This document shows, piece after piece, positions 1-10,410 of a DNA stretch of 64,000 nucleotides. Source of the DNA: Psilocybe azurescens (lineage: Eukaryota > Basidiomycota > Agaricomycetes > Agaricales > Agrocybaceae); NCBI GenBank assembly GCA_023853785.1, contig JAJIRX010000622.1, positions 1,178,001-1,242,000 of the forward strand, in the 5' to 3' direction. The position numbers and the translations under genes are program-made. The notes below the pieces were generated by a model. The model searched no databases and was not told where the DNA came from. It worked only from the letters and a program-made list of their open reading frames with translations. Each line of letters opens with the position of its first letter. Positions within the stretch are counted from its first letter, which is position 1.

Positions 1-1305
1 CTGAAATTGAAGTCGATGTTGTCCTTGACAAAACGATCACCATTTTCCGTTTCATCTCAGAAAAGGATATCTTTGAACGATATTACAAAGGGCATTTGGC
101 AAAGCGCCTCCTCCAAGGACGGTCGTTATCCGATGACGCTGAGCGCGGGATGCTTGCCAAGTTGAAAGTCGAATCGGGAGTCCAATTCACTCAAAAAATG
201 GAAGGGATGTTTAATGACATGAAAATATCTGCGGATACAACCAAGGATTACCTGGACCATATCGCTAAAACAACGGTGAGTTGTGACTTGGGTACTTTCG
301 AAGTCATGATGCTAAGACCTTTTAGGCACCTGAAATCGAATTGAATATAACTGTCATGACCTCAAACGCGTGGCCCATGACGCATTCAACCTCACCATGT
401 CTTCTTCCTCCTAAAATGACGGAGGCATGCCAGTCTTTCCAACATTTTTATCTCTCAAGGCATCAGGGGCGGCGTTTGACATGGCAGTTTTCACTTGGAA
501 ATGCCGACGTGATTGTTAGGTTCAAAACCAAATCTCACGAGATAAATGTGTCAACCTTTGCTCTGGTCATCCTTTTACTCTTTGAAAACTTAAACGATGA
601 CGAAACACTCAGTTACAAGGTAAGTGTTGTACGTGTTGCACTGTGGTGTCCCAATTAATGCTGCTTAATAGGAAATCAAGGAAAGCACTGGAATCGAGGA
701 GACCGAGCTTAAACGACACCTTCAATCACTGGCTTGTGCCAAGTACAAAGTTTTAAAGAAGCACCCTCCTGGACGAGACATCAACCCCGATGACACATTT
801 TCATTCAATAACGATTTCTCGTGCCCAATGAAGAAGTTCAAGATCGGTACAGTTTCTTCGAAAGTAGAGAATAGTGAAGAGAGGAAGGAGACCATTGATC
901 GTGTCGAAGACGAGCGAAAACATCAAATGGAGGTATATTGTTTCTTGCATATCATCTTTTTATTTATTTTGAAATGTGACTCATTTTTCTGCAAAGGCTT
1001 GCATCGTTCGCATCATGAAAGATCGGAAACATATGACATATAACGATCTGGTCCACGAAGTCACTCAACAACTAACAAGCAAATTCTTACCTGAGACTCT
1101 TGCGATAAAGAAGAGGATAGAAGGACTGATAGAGGTGAGCATACATATGTGAAATCCGTTATGAATTCTCCCTAACGCTATGAATGTATTCAGAGAGAGT
1201 ATCTGGAGCGATGTGAAGATCGCAAATCATATAATTATTTGGTACGTTCGTAACTTTCCTTGCAACAAGTCAAATTCGTTAATATTTTCACTGCATCAGG
1301 CATAA
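1..1305 (+). CDS. CUL3: Cullin-3 scaffold of a BTB-CUL3-RBX1 ubiquitin ligase, C-terminal part (5' truncated)
   Basis: This is the scaffold of a CRL3-type E3 ubiquitin ligase. BTB substrate adaptors bind the missing N-terminus, and the visible part is the cullin-homology region that recruits RBX1. Exons are 1-275, 326-619, 672-932, 997-1134, 1194-1241 and 1300-1305, all joined in phase 0, giving 339 residues from the window edge. Visible marks are the cullin core ([17 protein letters not shown]), the segment [13 protein letters not shown], and the C-terminal winged helix with neddylation motif [17 protein letters not shown], whose acceptor Lys is codon 1018-1020. The last intron (1242-1299) leaves a 6-nt exon that completes the cullin terminus YNYLA; reading through it instead would end YNYLVRS. 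Assignment to CUL3 rather than CUL1 or CUL4 rests on the VTQQL...[13 protein letters not shown] tail, which matches CUL3 as I know it. No frame breaks are seen. Confidence 0.93.
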
Positions 1306-1671
1306 ACAACCCCTAACATAATTTAACAACTGTATACCTTTCATTTGTATAATATCACTTTGCAAATCGCACTCTATTGGCACTCTACCAAAATCTTCCG
1401 TTTCCCAGATCTCGAGTATTTAAACGTGTGAAGAAGAGGCGAGTGTATTACTATCTACCCTATAATCGTAGATTAACTACCTTAGCTACAGAAAGTTTTG
1501 ATATCAAGTCCACGCTAAGTCCAGATAAAAATGAAAAAATTGCTCCTTGCTCGTATCTGCCTGGTATGTACCTAATACTATCGATAGTATTATCAGTCCA
1601 TAACCCCCGTCCAGGATGTCACCCATGGTCTATGGCCCTTAGATGTCCAGAGATCAGAATTCTAGGCCACT

Positions 1672-2402
1672 TTACAAATTTTGCAATTGGAGGATAGCCT
1701 GGAGTTTGAAAAGAGACCGGGGAGATCTCGAGTCATCCCAGTTGGACCCGCTGATAACCCTGGAATGTTGGCCGATGTCTCGACCTTCGAAGCCTAAGTT
1801 TCTGTTATTGAGCGACCCGTCGGAGTTCAGGAGCTGGAGAATCAAAATCGCAATGTTAGAGTCGAAGCTGACACTACGGCCGGACTGGCGCGATATATCC
1901 CTCTTGAACTGGAACAGCCGGCTTTGGAACTGCTCTAGGAGAATGAATTGTGTCTCGACATCGCAAATCTGTTGTAAGATGATCCTTTGGCCGCAATTAG
2001 TTTACTGATGAAGGTGGTTGGTTCAAAGTAGGCCTACTGCTTCGCAAACTCTTGGACGATGGAGAGCTGCTGCTGGATGATCACCACATCCTGGCGACGG
2101 CAGACTTGCTCTTGTTCAACAACGATAATTTCTTGATTCCTAGATCCATCGAAGTTGTCGGATCCGAAAAAGTTATCGAATCCAGACAGGGAAGAAAGAC
2201 CACCCCAATTGTTGAAAGAGATATTACGAGAGGAACTGCTGACTAAATATCGATCGACATCAGTCACCTCGTCCTTCAATTGATACCTTCGTGCGAGAGA
2301 CATACCAGTCGACGTATCACGTCTATATCTTGCCATAGGTGATGCAAATGCTGCTGAAGTAATGGCCAAGATGGAAAGACATTTCAACAGAGAAAAGATC
2401 AT
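1672..2402 (-). CDS. Small secreted protein, tandem copy A (about 204 aa, function unknown)
   Basis: I do not recognise a family with known function. Three exons, 2306-2402, 2038-2242 and 1672-1984, give 204 residues. The start at 2402 opens a signal peptide (MIFSLLKCLSILAITSAAFA); the in-frame Met at 2447 would put 15 polar residues in front of it. The mature part has a Ser/Asn/Gly/aromatic region (FDNFFGSDNFDGSRN). A probable helix with one Cys (EQEQVCRRQDVVIIQQQ) follows, and after the second intron a QQICDVETQ segment with a second Cys. The tail is charged and Ser-rich. Both intron positions and phases match the neighbouring copy B. The splice 2037 to 1984 (AKQ/IILQQIC) is inferred from that match. 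Intron 1 (63 nt) has no stop and is a multiple of three, so retention would also give an open frame. Extracellular or cell-wall location is inferred from the signal peptide. Confidence 0.72.
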
Positions 2403-3902
2403 AGTTGGAAAGAGTGTGGTTGGTAAGTTGAACGAATGTTTCGGCAAGAAGGCAGGTACGATAATGATAAAAAATATAATTTGCCGGCAAGATCAGCGAA
2501 GAAACGAACGAAAAAATCAAAACAAAGAAATAGGCAGCCTGGCCGAAGGTAGCAAAAGATAAAAGGACAACTCGAAGGGAAAGACAGAGCACCCAGGATG
2601 GCGATAGGCTGTCCTTTATACTGTGGACAAATTGTGGACCAAGAGAGGTGAACGAGTTCCGTTCTTTTGGTTGTGAATCCATGGCAATCATATAGGATAC
2701 CATCTCGACTCTGTCAGTCAAGGACTTGAGAGCTAAACGGAAAAGCTCCTTTCAGCGTCGAAAGTACTATCGACCAGGGCCCCTAACATCAAAAACATAC
2801 GAAATTCACAACTCACAAGACCAGCTAAAAATAGATGGAGACCGAAAGCGGGCTCTTCGGGATAGCGAGTCGCTACTGTTGGCCATTTGCTGTATGCACC
2901 AGAACTCCTGAAAGTACTTGATTATTTCGTCGATAAGTATCCGGGTCTAATGGTAAGAGTACGAACATACATGTGTGAATTTGTCCCGAAGTGCTTTCGG
3001 TGGAGAGAAAAATAATATCTGTTCGCTGTACACGTTCTAATACAGTTTTCAGATTACTCTGTATGGCATACTTTTCGACCTGACACTCATTCCTCGAAGC
3101 ATTGAGTATGCTGGAACATACTGTGGTCTGAACCAGGCTGAATAGCGTTACCTTTCATGAGAGATGAACCTTCGGGCAGAAATATATTCCCATCCTAGTG
3201 ACAGAGATCAGAATATGCTGTCAGAATTTCCGAATATTCGCAAATACGTCCTAGATAGCACTCACTCTGGACCCTGCTCAGAGAAAGAAACTGAAGATTC
3301 GGTGAGAAAGTATCAGTGGCGAACGGTCACTTGATCAAGTTTCTCGTCTTGGCCAAGTCTTGGCGTGAGACGCGGGCAACTCGGTACACATACACATAAC
3401 CAACTCTGATAACTTTGTTAGTCGTCGATTAACAATGGTACTACTGGATGAGCACTGAATTACGTGTTCTGTCTAGGTTTCCGTATCCAGCGCCAAGGGA
3501 TTTTTAGCCATAGGATTCGAGTGTTCCTCAGCTTCTAGGGCTCCGCAACAATTTCAGAAGTTTCCTAGTCAGTATCTGACATGAGTAACCTGAAAGAGAC
3601 ATTGCCACATCAGTAAGATTTGACAGAACATGTATCAAGGAAAAGTGCAAAAAATATATTGCAACCATAAAGATCGAAGGTATAAAAATTTTGAACAAAA
3701 AAGTGGACCAGGAGCGTGCAAATCGATCCAAGGCTATTAGGCAAGTCGTTTACATATCAAAGCGTCCGTAAACTGGGAAAGTGTCCCATGACAATATAAA
3801 ACGTATAAATCATCAAAATAATTGAACGGGTTTCCGAAAAGTGCGTCTACTAGAACTGGCCGTCTGTATGCGTCATATTTTGGGACTGAATGAGCAAGCT
3901 AC
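2403..3902. other. Intergenic region between the two secreted-protein copies
   Basis: The first 350 bases probably hold the leader and promoter of copy A. The remainder has only short open frames (67 codons or fewer), with no conserved motif, no third copy of the secreted-protein family and no recognisable RNA gene. It also holds the 3' flank of copy B. Confidence 0.5.
2615..2620 (-). promoter_or_regulatory. Probable TATA box of secreted protein A
   Basis: On the minus strand the sequence reads TATAAAGGAC, about 215 nt upstream of the chosen start at 2402. A pyrimidine-rich stretch that would form a long 5' leader follows. Copy B also has a TATA box well upstream (4903-4910), and both leaders contain a short TCGGCCAGG match, which suggests shared promoter ancestry. 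The transcription start itself is not visible. Confidence 0.4.
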
Positions 3903-4639
3903 TTAGAAAGTGGTAACGGCGGAGCGGGCAGCCTTGTAGGCGTTTCCGACGGATCCGAAGGAGCGGCTGCTATCCCAGTTGTTGCCGGATGGGACAACGT
4001 AGGAGTGTCCGAGATCGCTTCCAGAGAAGCCCCAGTCGTCGGTGCTCAACGACCCGTCGCTGCCGTAGAAGTTGCTGAAGTGCGAGCTGATGTCGGAGTC
4101 ATATCCAACATCACGGCCGGAGAAGCGCCTGAGATCGCGGCTGAATCCGTGCAAGCTGGAGTGGAATTGCTCGAAGACGACAGTCTGAGTCTCGACTTCG
4201 CAAATCTGCTCGGAGATAATGCTAGAAATGAAATCATGAGTATGCAGCATTCATGTAAAACAAGTGTATATCACTAACCGCTTAGCCATCTCCTGGAGGA
4301 CAAGGAGACGCTGTTGGATGATGACAATGCTCTCAGAATGGCAGACAACCTCCTGCTCCTGCTCCTTAACAACAGTGATGGAGCTTTCGCTGAAGTGGCT
4401 GTTATCGAAGTTATCGGAGCCGTAGAAGTTGTCAAAGCCGTTGAACGAGCTGATTCCACCGTAGTTGTCGAAGGAGTGGGATCCACCACGGACAACTGGA
4501 AAAAGGAATATAAGAGATGAGCGCCTAAACTCTCGACTGACAGAATATGCATACCTAAGCCAGTGCTAGTGACTGGGACGGCAGAGGCCGAGAGAACGGA
4601 GATGGCAATGGTAAGAGCGGCGGCAAGCTTAGCGAACAT
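3903..4639 (-). CDS. Small secreted protein, tandem copy B (206 aa, function unknown)
   Basis: Paralog of copy A, same strand, 1.5 kb upstream of it. Exons 4555-4639, 4279-4495 and 3903-4221 sum to 621 nt (206 residues plus stop). A signal peptide (MFAKLAAALTIAISVLSASA) is followed by a Ser/Gly/Asn/aromatic region (FNGFDNFYGSDNFDNSHF). Next is a helical stretch with one Cys (EQEQEVVCHSESIVIIQQ), then after intron 2 EQICEVETQTVVFEQF with the second Cys. The C-terminus alternates Ser, Asp, Gly and aromatic residues. The two conserved cysteines could pair in one disulfide (inference). The whole message is clean, with canonical splice sites (GTATGC, GTTAGT). Its TATA box, CT-rich leader and leader intron resemble strongly expressed fungal genes, but expression is not shown by sequence alone. 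Confidence 0.78.
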
Positions 4640-4680
4640 GATGATGATTTAAATTGTTGAAATGGGAGAAATTCGAAGTT

Positions 4681-4773
4681 CTGCAAAGATAAATATAAAG
4701 GTAAGCTTCACTACATTAGACGATGGATGAATAGAAAATAATTACTTGCTATAAGCACGAATGTAAGGCCTAC
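4681..4773 (-). other. Probable 5'-leader intron of secreted protein B
   Basis: On the minus strand CCTCCAG|GTAGGC opens a 93-nt segment that closes at ATCTTTGCAG, 41 nt before the ATG at 4639. The donor and pyrimidine-tract acceptor are good. No coding sequence crosses it, so the call rests on splice signals only. Confidence 0.4.
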
Positions 4774-6081
4774 CCTGGAGGAATTGAACGAAGTGAGCAA
4801 AGACTGTGAAGGGGCAACCTGGCCGAACAAAAGGGCAAAGAGCGAAAGACGCAAAAGAAAGAAACGAAAGATGATGCTTCTTCACCCTTGCAGTACCTTG
4901 AGTATTTATACTTTGTGAAAGGCTCACACATCACTGCCAGAGCTTCAGCTTCAGACCCACCAGTACGGTATGCCTGTAGCATGTCAAGTGCTGACAGTCG
5001 CAAGGGAGTTGGCCACCGCCCGTCGTCGGAGGATTGGCAGATACACAGTACTCCTGTCAGCGAATACAGTCCAGATACTTTAATGCTATTCTTGGATTGA
5101 GGCCAGTTACACACAATTCCTTTATTTTGGGACCTTGCAGACGGTCTTGGCATTGATGAAATTAGTGATCGCTGGCCGTAAAAAGTAAGTTGAGTGCTAT
5201 TTTTAGTTATAAAGCTCACAAATGTCCATCTGCCAAGTAAATTCTCAAAATAGCTCATCACAGCCGCCTGAGGACGTCAGAGGGACTATGGAAACAGGAA
5301 TATCTATCTGTCATAAGTGATTCCGGTGAGAGGTAAGTGAATCACGGATTGTCCACACGGAGAGCATTACTTGACCTTTCGCTTTCCGACTTTGATCGGT
5401 CCAGAGTTTCACCTCTGGATTCGGATTTAAGAATCCATTGTGTATATCGAAGCCGAGCTCACTGGTCAAAGCAGATCCTCAGTAAAGGTACATTGGCTTA
5501 ATTCTGCGCAGACTTATGTTCTCGATTATAGCAGTTTAGTTGGAAGATGCGGACGTGAGATGACTTAGGATCCGCCGGGTGACATCAAACTGACCTGTGC
5601 TGCCCGGCCGACGAACGACCGCACATGAACGCAAATGGCACTGACGTCCAATCAAAATGAAGCAAAAATAGTCCTTGATGAGAGCATTAATACTGATGGT
5701 CACGATCAGGATGTCGAAAACCAGATATTTTTGAACAGTACCTTATGGGCAGCACACAAAAATACCTTTTATCCCTGTCGGTACATAGACTCTCTGCAGA
5801 AGTGCATGTATGGGAGATTTCAGGGATTTGTGAGGATAATGTATGATGCAATTGATTGTCGAGGCAAATTCAACAGTCCGGCGCATCATTGGTCGCCTAC
5901 TTACACTTGAAACGATACCCGGACAGCGCTCTTCAGAGAAAGGTTAGCAACCCCATCCGTCATGCTGATCGGCGCATAGTTTTAGCCTATCAGCTCTCCG
6001 TGACCTGGGGTGTGCGAGATTTGACGAAGGGTTCGATGAATAATGATAAATAACCGTATATTAATGTATTGTATTTTTACA
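4774..6081. other. Intergenic: promoter of copy B, then unassigned sequence
   Basis: Beyond the B promoter (to about 5000) I find no supported gene. A 91-codon open frame at 5635-5910 (+) has no recognisable motif, no signal peptide and no splice partner, so I do not call it. The right end is the 3' flank of the DnaJ gene. Confidence 0.4.
4903..4910 (-). promoter_or_regulatory. TATA box of secreted protein B
   Basis: The minus strand reads TATAAATA, followed by a strongly CT-rich leader. It lies about 265 nt upstream of the ATG, or about 170 nt if the leader intron is removed. Confidence 0.5.
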
Positions 6082-7876
6082 TCACAGTTCATCGTGTGTC
6101 GAGGACGGTGAATGGAAGGCTTCCGTAAGTTCTGCATGGAGGGAGAGAAAGGAATTAGTAAGTATAAGAGTGAGAAAAGATATTTATGGAATGGAGGCAG
6201 AAATTGCGGGTATCCATAGCGAAAGAGCAAAGAGTAGTTTATGAGAATGAGCACTCACTCCTCCGCATCTCTGGAGTTACTTCGACAGGCAAAATAACGT
6301 TGTATTCGATGAATAAATCTCCTTTCACGTCTCTATTACCAAACACTGGCATTCCTTCTCCTTTTACGACTTGCACAAAACCTACCAGTTTAAGGATGAA
6401 TTGTCGCCCAATGTGAATTTTATTGATGTTACGAACCTGGCTGGGTGACCCCTTTTCTGACAATTTCCACATTATGACCATCTAAATGGGTAATATTTTT
6501 CTCGAATCCCAGGAGTGCCTAAAATGATACGCCAGATTAGCATATATATACACACATGGGAACAGATGAGATACTGACTTCGTCAATACCGATGGTCTGT
6601 TTCCAGTACAAGCTGGTTTCCTTTCTTCTCCATGACCCTTTGACTTTTTTTGCTCCTCACTCGCAAAACAACATCGCCTGCTTCCCAATCGGGGCTTTCG
6701 TCCGCTTCTCCCTCGAAGACAACTTCATGTCCCTCTGGCATACCAGGTGTAACGTCAAGTGTGTAATGAGCAGTATGGTCAACAACTTTATGGCCTTGAC
6801 AATGAGGGCAAGTCTTCTTGATAACCTTCCCTCGTCCGTTACATTCGTTACATGTTACTTGACTTTGCGCAAACATTCCAGGGAATATCTAAAGTGCATT
6901 GAATGCACTTAGTTGACACGCAAGACGATATTTAAGGAAAGGTACCTGTTGTTTGACAAGTTTAACCCCAGCTCCGTTGCATCCCGTGCAAGTGTGGATA
7001 TCACCATCTGACGCTGCACCAGAACCTCTACAATGATCGCATAAAATACGTTTTTGATCATAAACTGGATATGATAACGCGTTAGCAAAGTGTATCCAAT
7101 GGGTGAAATAAACCCACGTCTATATTCGCTCCCTGGTATCTGTTGCACATGAGGTTAGGTCCTGACGGCATTCAGGTCAAAAATGACTTACATATCTGCC
7201 AGTGAGACTTCAAATTCAGTCAGAGACGATGGACCCCTTCGTGTCTGTTGTTGATGATCTGACAATGAATAATTAATGAGAGCTACATTCAGATGGTAGT
7301 TGGAATACGCACGACCCCCGAAGAAACTGGAGAAGACATCGAAAGGGTTTGGCTGGTGCTGCCCCCCTTCATGAGCTTTGAGTCCCTCCTAATGATAAAC
7401 GCGTCAATATCCTTTCAAAGTGGATGTCGTTACATAGTCTACCTCTCCATGTCGATCATATATTTGGCGTTTCTTGAAACGAGGTGTGAGTATCCTATCT
7501 CGTGATATATGACCATAATTTTTACCGTCGGGTCTGACAGAACTTCATAAGCTAACGATAATTTGTATCAGTTTTCAGTTGACGTCTCGCTACACTACCA
7601 CTTACCTCTAGCAATGTCTACGAACTTATCTTCCGCGTCTGGATCCTTGTTCTTATCCGGGTGGTATTTCTTGCTAAGTCTTTTATAGGCGGCTCTAATA
7701 TCCTTCTCAGAAGCAGACTTGTGTACTGTTTATGCAGGCATAATGAAAAACATATGATTAACGCGTGCTACATTGCAGCGCAATAGATATTACTTACCAT
7801 CCAATATTTTGTACAAGTCGGCCGCGGCTACAAACGTCACGAGAACTAGAACCACCAGTACGATTGGTGATAACAT
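6082..7876 (-). CDS. SCJ1: ER-lumenal DnaJ/Hsp40 co-chaperone, Scj1 type (HDEL tail; two one-base frame breaks)
   Basis: Stimulates the ER Hsp70 (Kar2/BiP) in folding and degradation of secretory proteins. About 12 exons (7798-7876, 7606-7725, 7526-7551, 7443-7472, 7316-7388, 7192-7258, 7118-7139, 6946-7064, 6579-6888, 6437-6518, 6259-6381, 6082-6131) total 1101 nt, about 366 aa. In order: signal peptide; J domain with KKYHPDKN; Gly-rich linker; the cysteine-rich zinc domain ([32 protein letters not shown]); a substrate-binding C-terminal domain; and ER-retrieval signal HDEL before the stop. Two frame corrections are needed. T5 at 7051-7055 should be one longer, restoring [10 protein letters not shown]7 at 6645-6651 should be one shorter, restoring [12 protein letters not shown]. 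They cancel in total length, which argues for sequencing indels. The 22-, 26- and 30-nt microexons each fit the family alignment. Confidence 0.88.
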
Positions 7877-8112
7877 GAGAAAAGAAAGAGAAACGAGAGG
7901 AAAGAAAAGCGAAGGGGTATGATGAGACGACAAGTGCTACACTGCTACGTTAATGCTACAGCTCTATAATTTTACTTAATGGCCTACGTGTCCGAACAAC
8001 GTGAAGGGGAAAGTGATCGGAGGGATTACACGTGACGTGCTCATATGCGGGTGCCGGACCGGGAGTGCCGTGCAAAGTGTAAATCCTATTTGGGTCTTGA
8101 CCTGTCGATCAC

Positions 8113-9899
8113 TTGTCCCAACTTATGGTGGTCGCTCACTATGCAGTGGGTCGACGACTCATGCCCGGCTCAATACCTCATGCTAAATGGCCCTCAATAT
8201 CTGTGAATACAAGGCTCTACGGGACAACGTACCCATACAAGAAACTCAGAGGTCTGTTATATTACCGGAGAATGGCCACATTGCAACGCAAAATTAGGCT
8301 TACTTTCTTCCCTGTTGGTGCAGCATTCCCCTTTGTCTTACCTCCGGATGAGGCTGTGAGACGGATGAGCCCTTATGCAAAGTACTCCTGTGGAGAGTTT
8401 GGGCTTCTAGACAGGATCTTACCTGAAGTGTTTGTCGAGCCCAAGCGACCTGTTAACTTAGAAGCGGTCTATATGCCGGCCTGGCTGATTGGCGGTTCCT
8501 CCCTTTTCAATTTTGTTTTCGACAAAGGTTAGATTTCCTTGTTTAACTCTTGATAAATGCTTCTGATCGACTCGACTCATAGGTACGCTGAAGGAGACAC
8601 GGGGAATGTTTGCCAACTATGCCAACACTATGTGAGCAGTTATCAATACGTCTTTTAATTCTGTGTTGAGTGTTAAAACCAGGTATATCCCCGGTAATTG
8701 AAACAAACCAGCTACAAAGACCGATTTTAATGTATTCATGAAGGATGTGATATTCCCTTACTGTCAACTGCAAACGTGTGGTCTTCCCGAGTAATGAAAG
8801 ACAATGTGCCAATTCCTTTCAGCGACTCGTTTTTAAAGGGGCAAATAGAAGATATTGTATGACATATTTTACGCATCCTTATATCATCTAAACGACTTTT
8901 ATACAGGAGAACGAATATATTAAGGGGATCACATGCTTCCCCTTCACCATTTCCCCCTTCTCTGTGTTGAAGCTCATACAAACGGCATCTGGACTCGCTG
9001 TCAAATTAGGCGACATTGAAGCCTACGTTGAGCGCGCAAGGATACATTCGGTGAATAGATCCAATGATTATTAGGTCCCATCTGAACAAATGTGTGTCAG
9101 TTCAGTGCCATGCCAGTCCTCCTCCCGATGTATGCCGCTAAACATCAAGACAAGGACGGGAAAAGTTTTATGATGTTTATAGAAGCCCATACAATAAAGG
9201 CCAGTGTGTTTAGTTTATTTCCTACTTAATCTCATTGTGTGCACCTTGGAATTAGGCCTCCGTCAAGTTTGATAAGTTGCAGACGTTCTCGGTCAAGGTT
9301 AAACATGGGATCAAATTACCACCCAGGCAGACACTGAGGAATTCATCAGAAGAGTTGGTCATTGACCTAGCGAAGTATGACAACGGCGTCGAAGTATTTG
9401 ACACTGGTTACGCGTTTGGGAGAGTGAACGGGCTATACGAAAACATCAACAGCAAAACGGATCACGCGTTTGCCGAAGTTTATCTGTGGAACTTGCTGGG
9501 TATCTACAAGAATATACAGCAGCTGGCTTCGATGGGGAGTCTTTCTTCAGATGAAGACCCGCGTATCCGTGAAATGACAGCAGACGAGATCGCTTCCAGA
9601 ACGGAGACGATAGACAAATGGCAACAAAAACTGGTGCTTAAAAAACTCAACAAATTCAAACCCATTCAAATGCTCACATATTTTTTCTCTATACCTAGCA
9701 AGGAATTGCTTTGGATAATAGGGCCAAATCAGCAAAGAAAGAAACAGCCAAACTAAAATCTAAGATCGGGTCATGGTCGAAATACACTGCTTCACCGAAA
9801 CCCCATCCAACCCTCTCGTCAAACAAATCGACGCAAAAAAACTCGACTGCAACTCAGCCCAACCTGAAGAACAGTGGAACAAGTCCCAAGTCTCGATAA
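8113..9899 (+). CDS. Conserved protein of unknown function, tandem copy 1 (YMPAW family)
   Basis: I recognise no domain of known function. The first exon runs to 8527; introns follow at 8528-8582, 8632-8682 and 8694-8743, with others near 8867, 9060-9100, 9205-9255 and 9670-9705. The stop is at 9897-9899. Blocks shared with copy 2 are, in order: FPFVLPPDEAVRR; RPVNLEAVYMPAW; YIPGCDIPLLS; ITCFPFTISPF; AMPVLLPMY; and LASMGSLSSDEDPRIREMTADE. The C-terminus is Lys/Ser-rich and looks disordered. The start is uncertain: 8113 and 8161 are both possible, since copy 2 has a clear Arg/Ser-rich N-terminus and this copy does not. It is read divergently from the DnaJ gene. All exon joins keep frame once the 8694-8743 intron (sequence ...CCCG|GTAATT) is recognised. 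Confidence 0.55.
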
Positions 9900-10410
9900 C
9901 GTGCCGTTGAAAATCCAGTATTTCACACTCTTCCACAAGTCTTTGCTTTCCTGTAATTGGATGTCCTCGACGACGTTTGGATTCCAGCGACATCAGGAAA
10001 CTGGCACAGGGACTTTTCTTGCATCCCCTATAAATTTTATAGTGTATCCCGCAGAAACGAGGTATTCTAATTTCTATTGTTGTATATGTAAACACATTTT
10101 CTATCGCAACCAGTCGCGTCACTACGATTCGTACTTTGGTTTGTACTATGCGTTGACTCTGCGAACAACTCTGAAAATACACAAAAACTTCTCTCGAGTT
10201 AAAGCCCTCGGAGCAACAAATCCTTACAGTATCTCAGACCTGCTTGTTTAGAATTTTAATTTCTGAACTATATGATTCTGAATTGGACCTGGATTTCCTG
10301 GAGATTAACTTGGTATCAGGACTCAGATTCATAGGCACGTGATTACTGGTGGGTAAATTCAGTTACGACTCATCAGTGAGTACATATTACTTTCTAAAAT
10401 ATTGTCACCA
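9900..10410. other. Intergenic spacer between the tandem unknown-family copies
   Basis: There is no supported gene. It holds the 3' flank of copy 1 and the presumed promoter of copy 2, with no clear TATA box. The open frames present have no motif. Confidence 0.4.

Noticed and set aside
4005..4520. Plus-strand open frames over secreted protein B
   Set aside because: They are antisense to a spliced gene with matching paralog and signal peptide; composition follows the real minus-strand codons.
5635..5910. 91-codon plus-strand frame
   Set aside because: No motif, no signal peptide, no paralog and no splice context; its length is expected by chance.
6645..6651. Programmed ribosomal frameshift at an A7 run in the DnaJ gene
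   Set aside because: The needed shift is +1 at this site and -1 at another, and similar breaks occur in many unrelated genes here. No shared slippery heptamer plus structure is seen, so run-length error is simpler.
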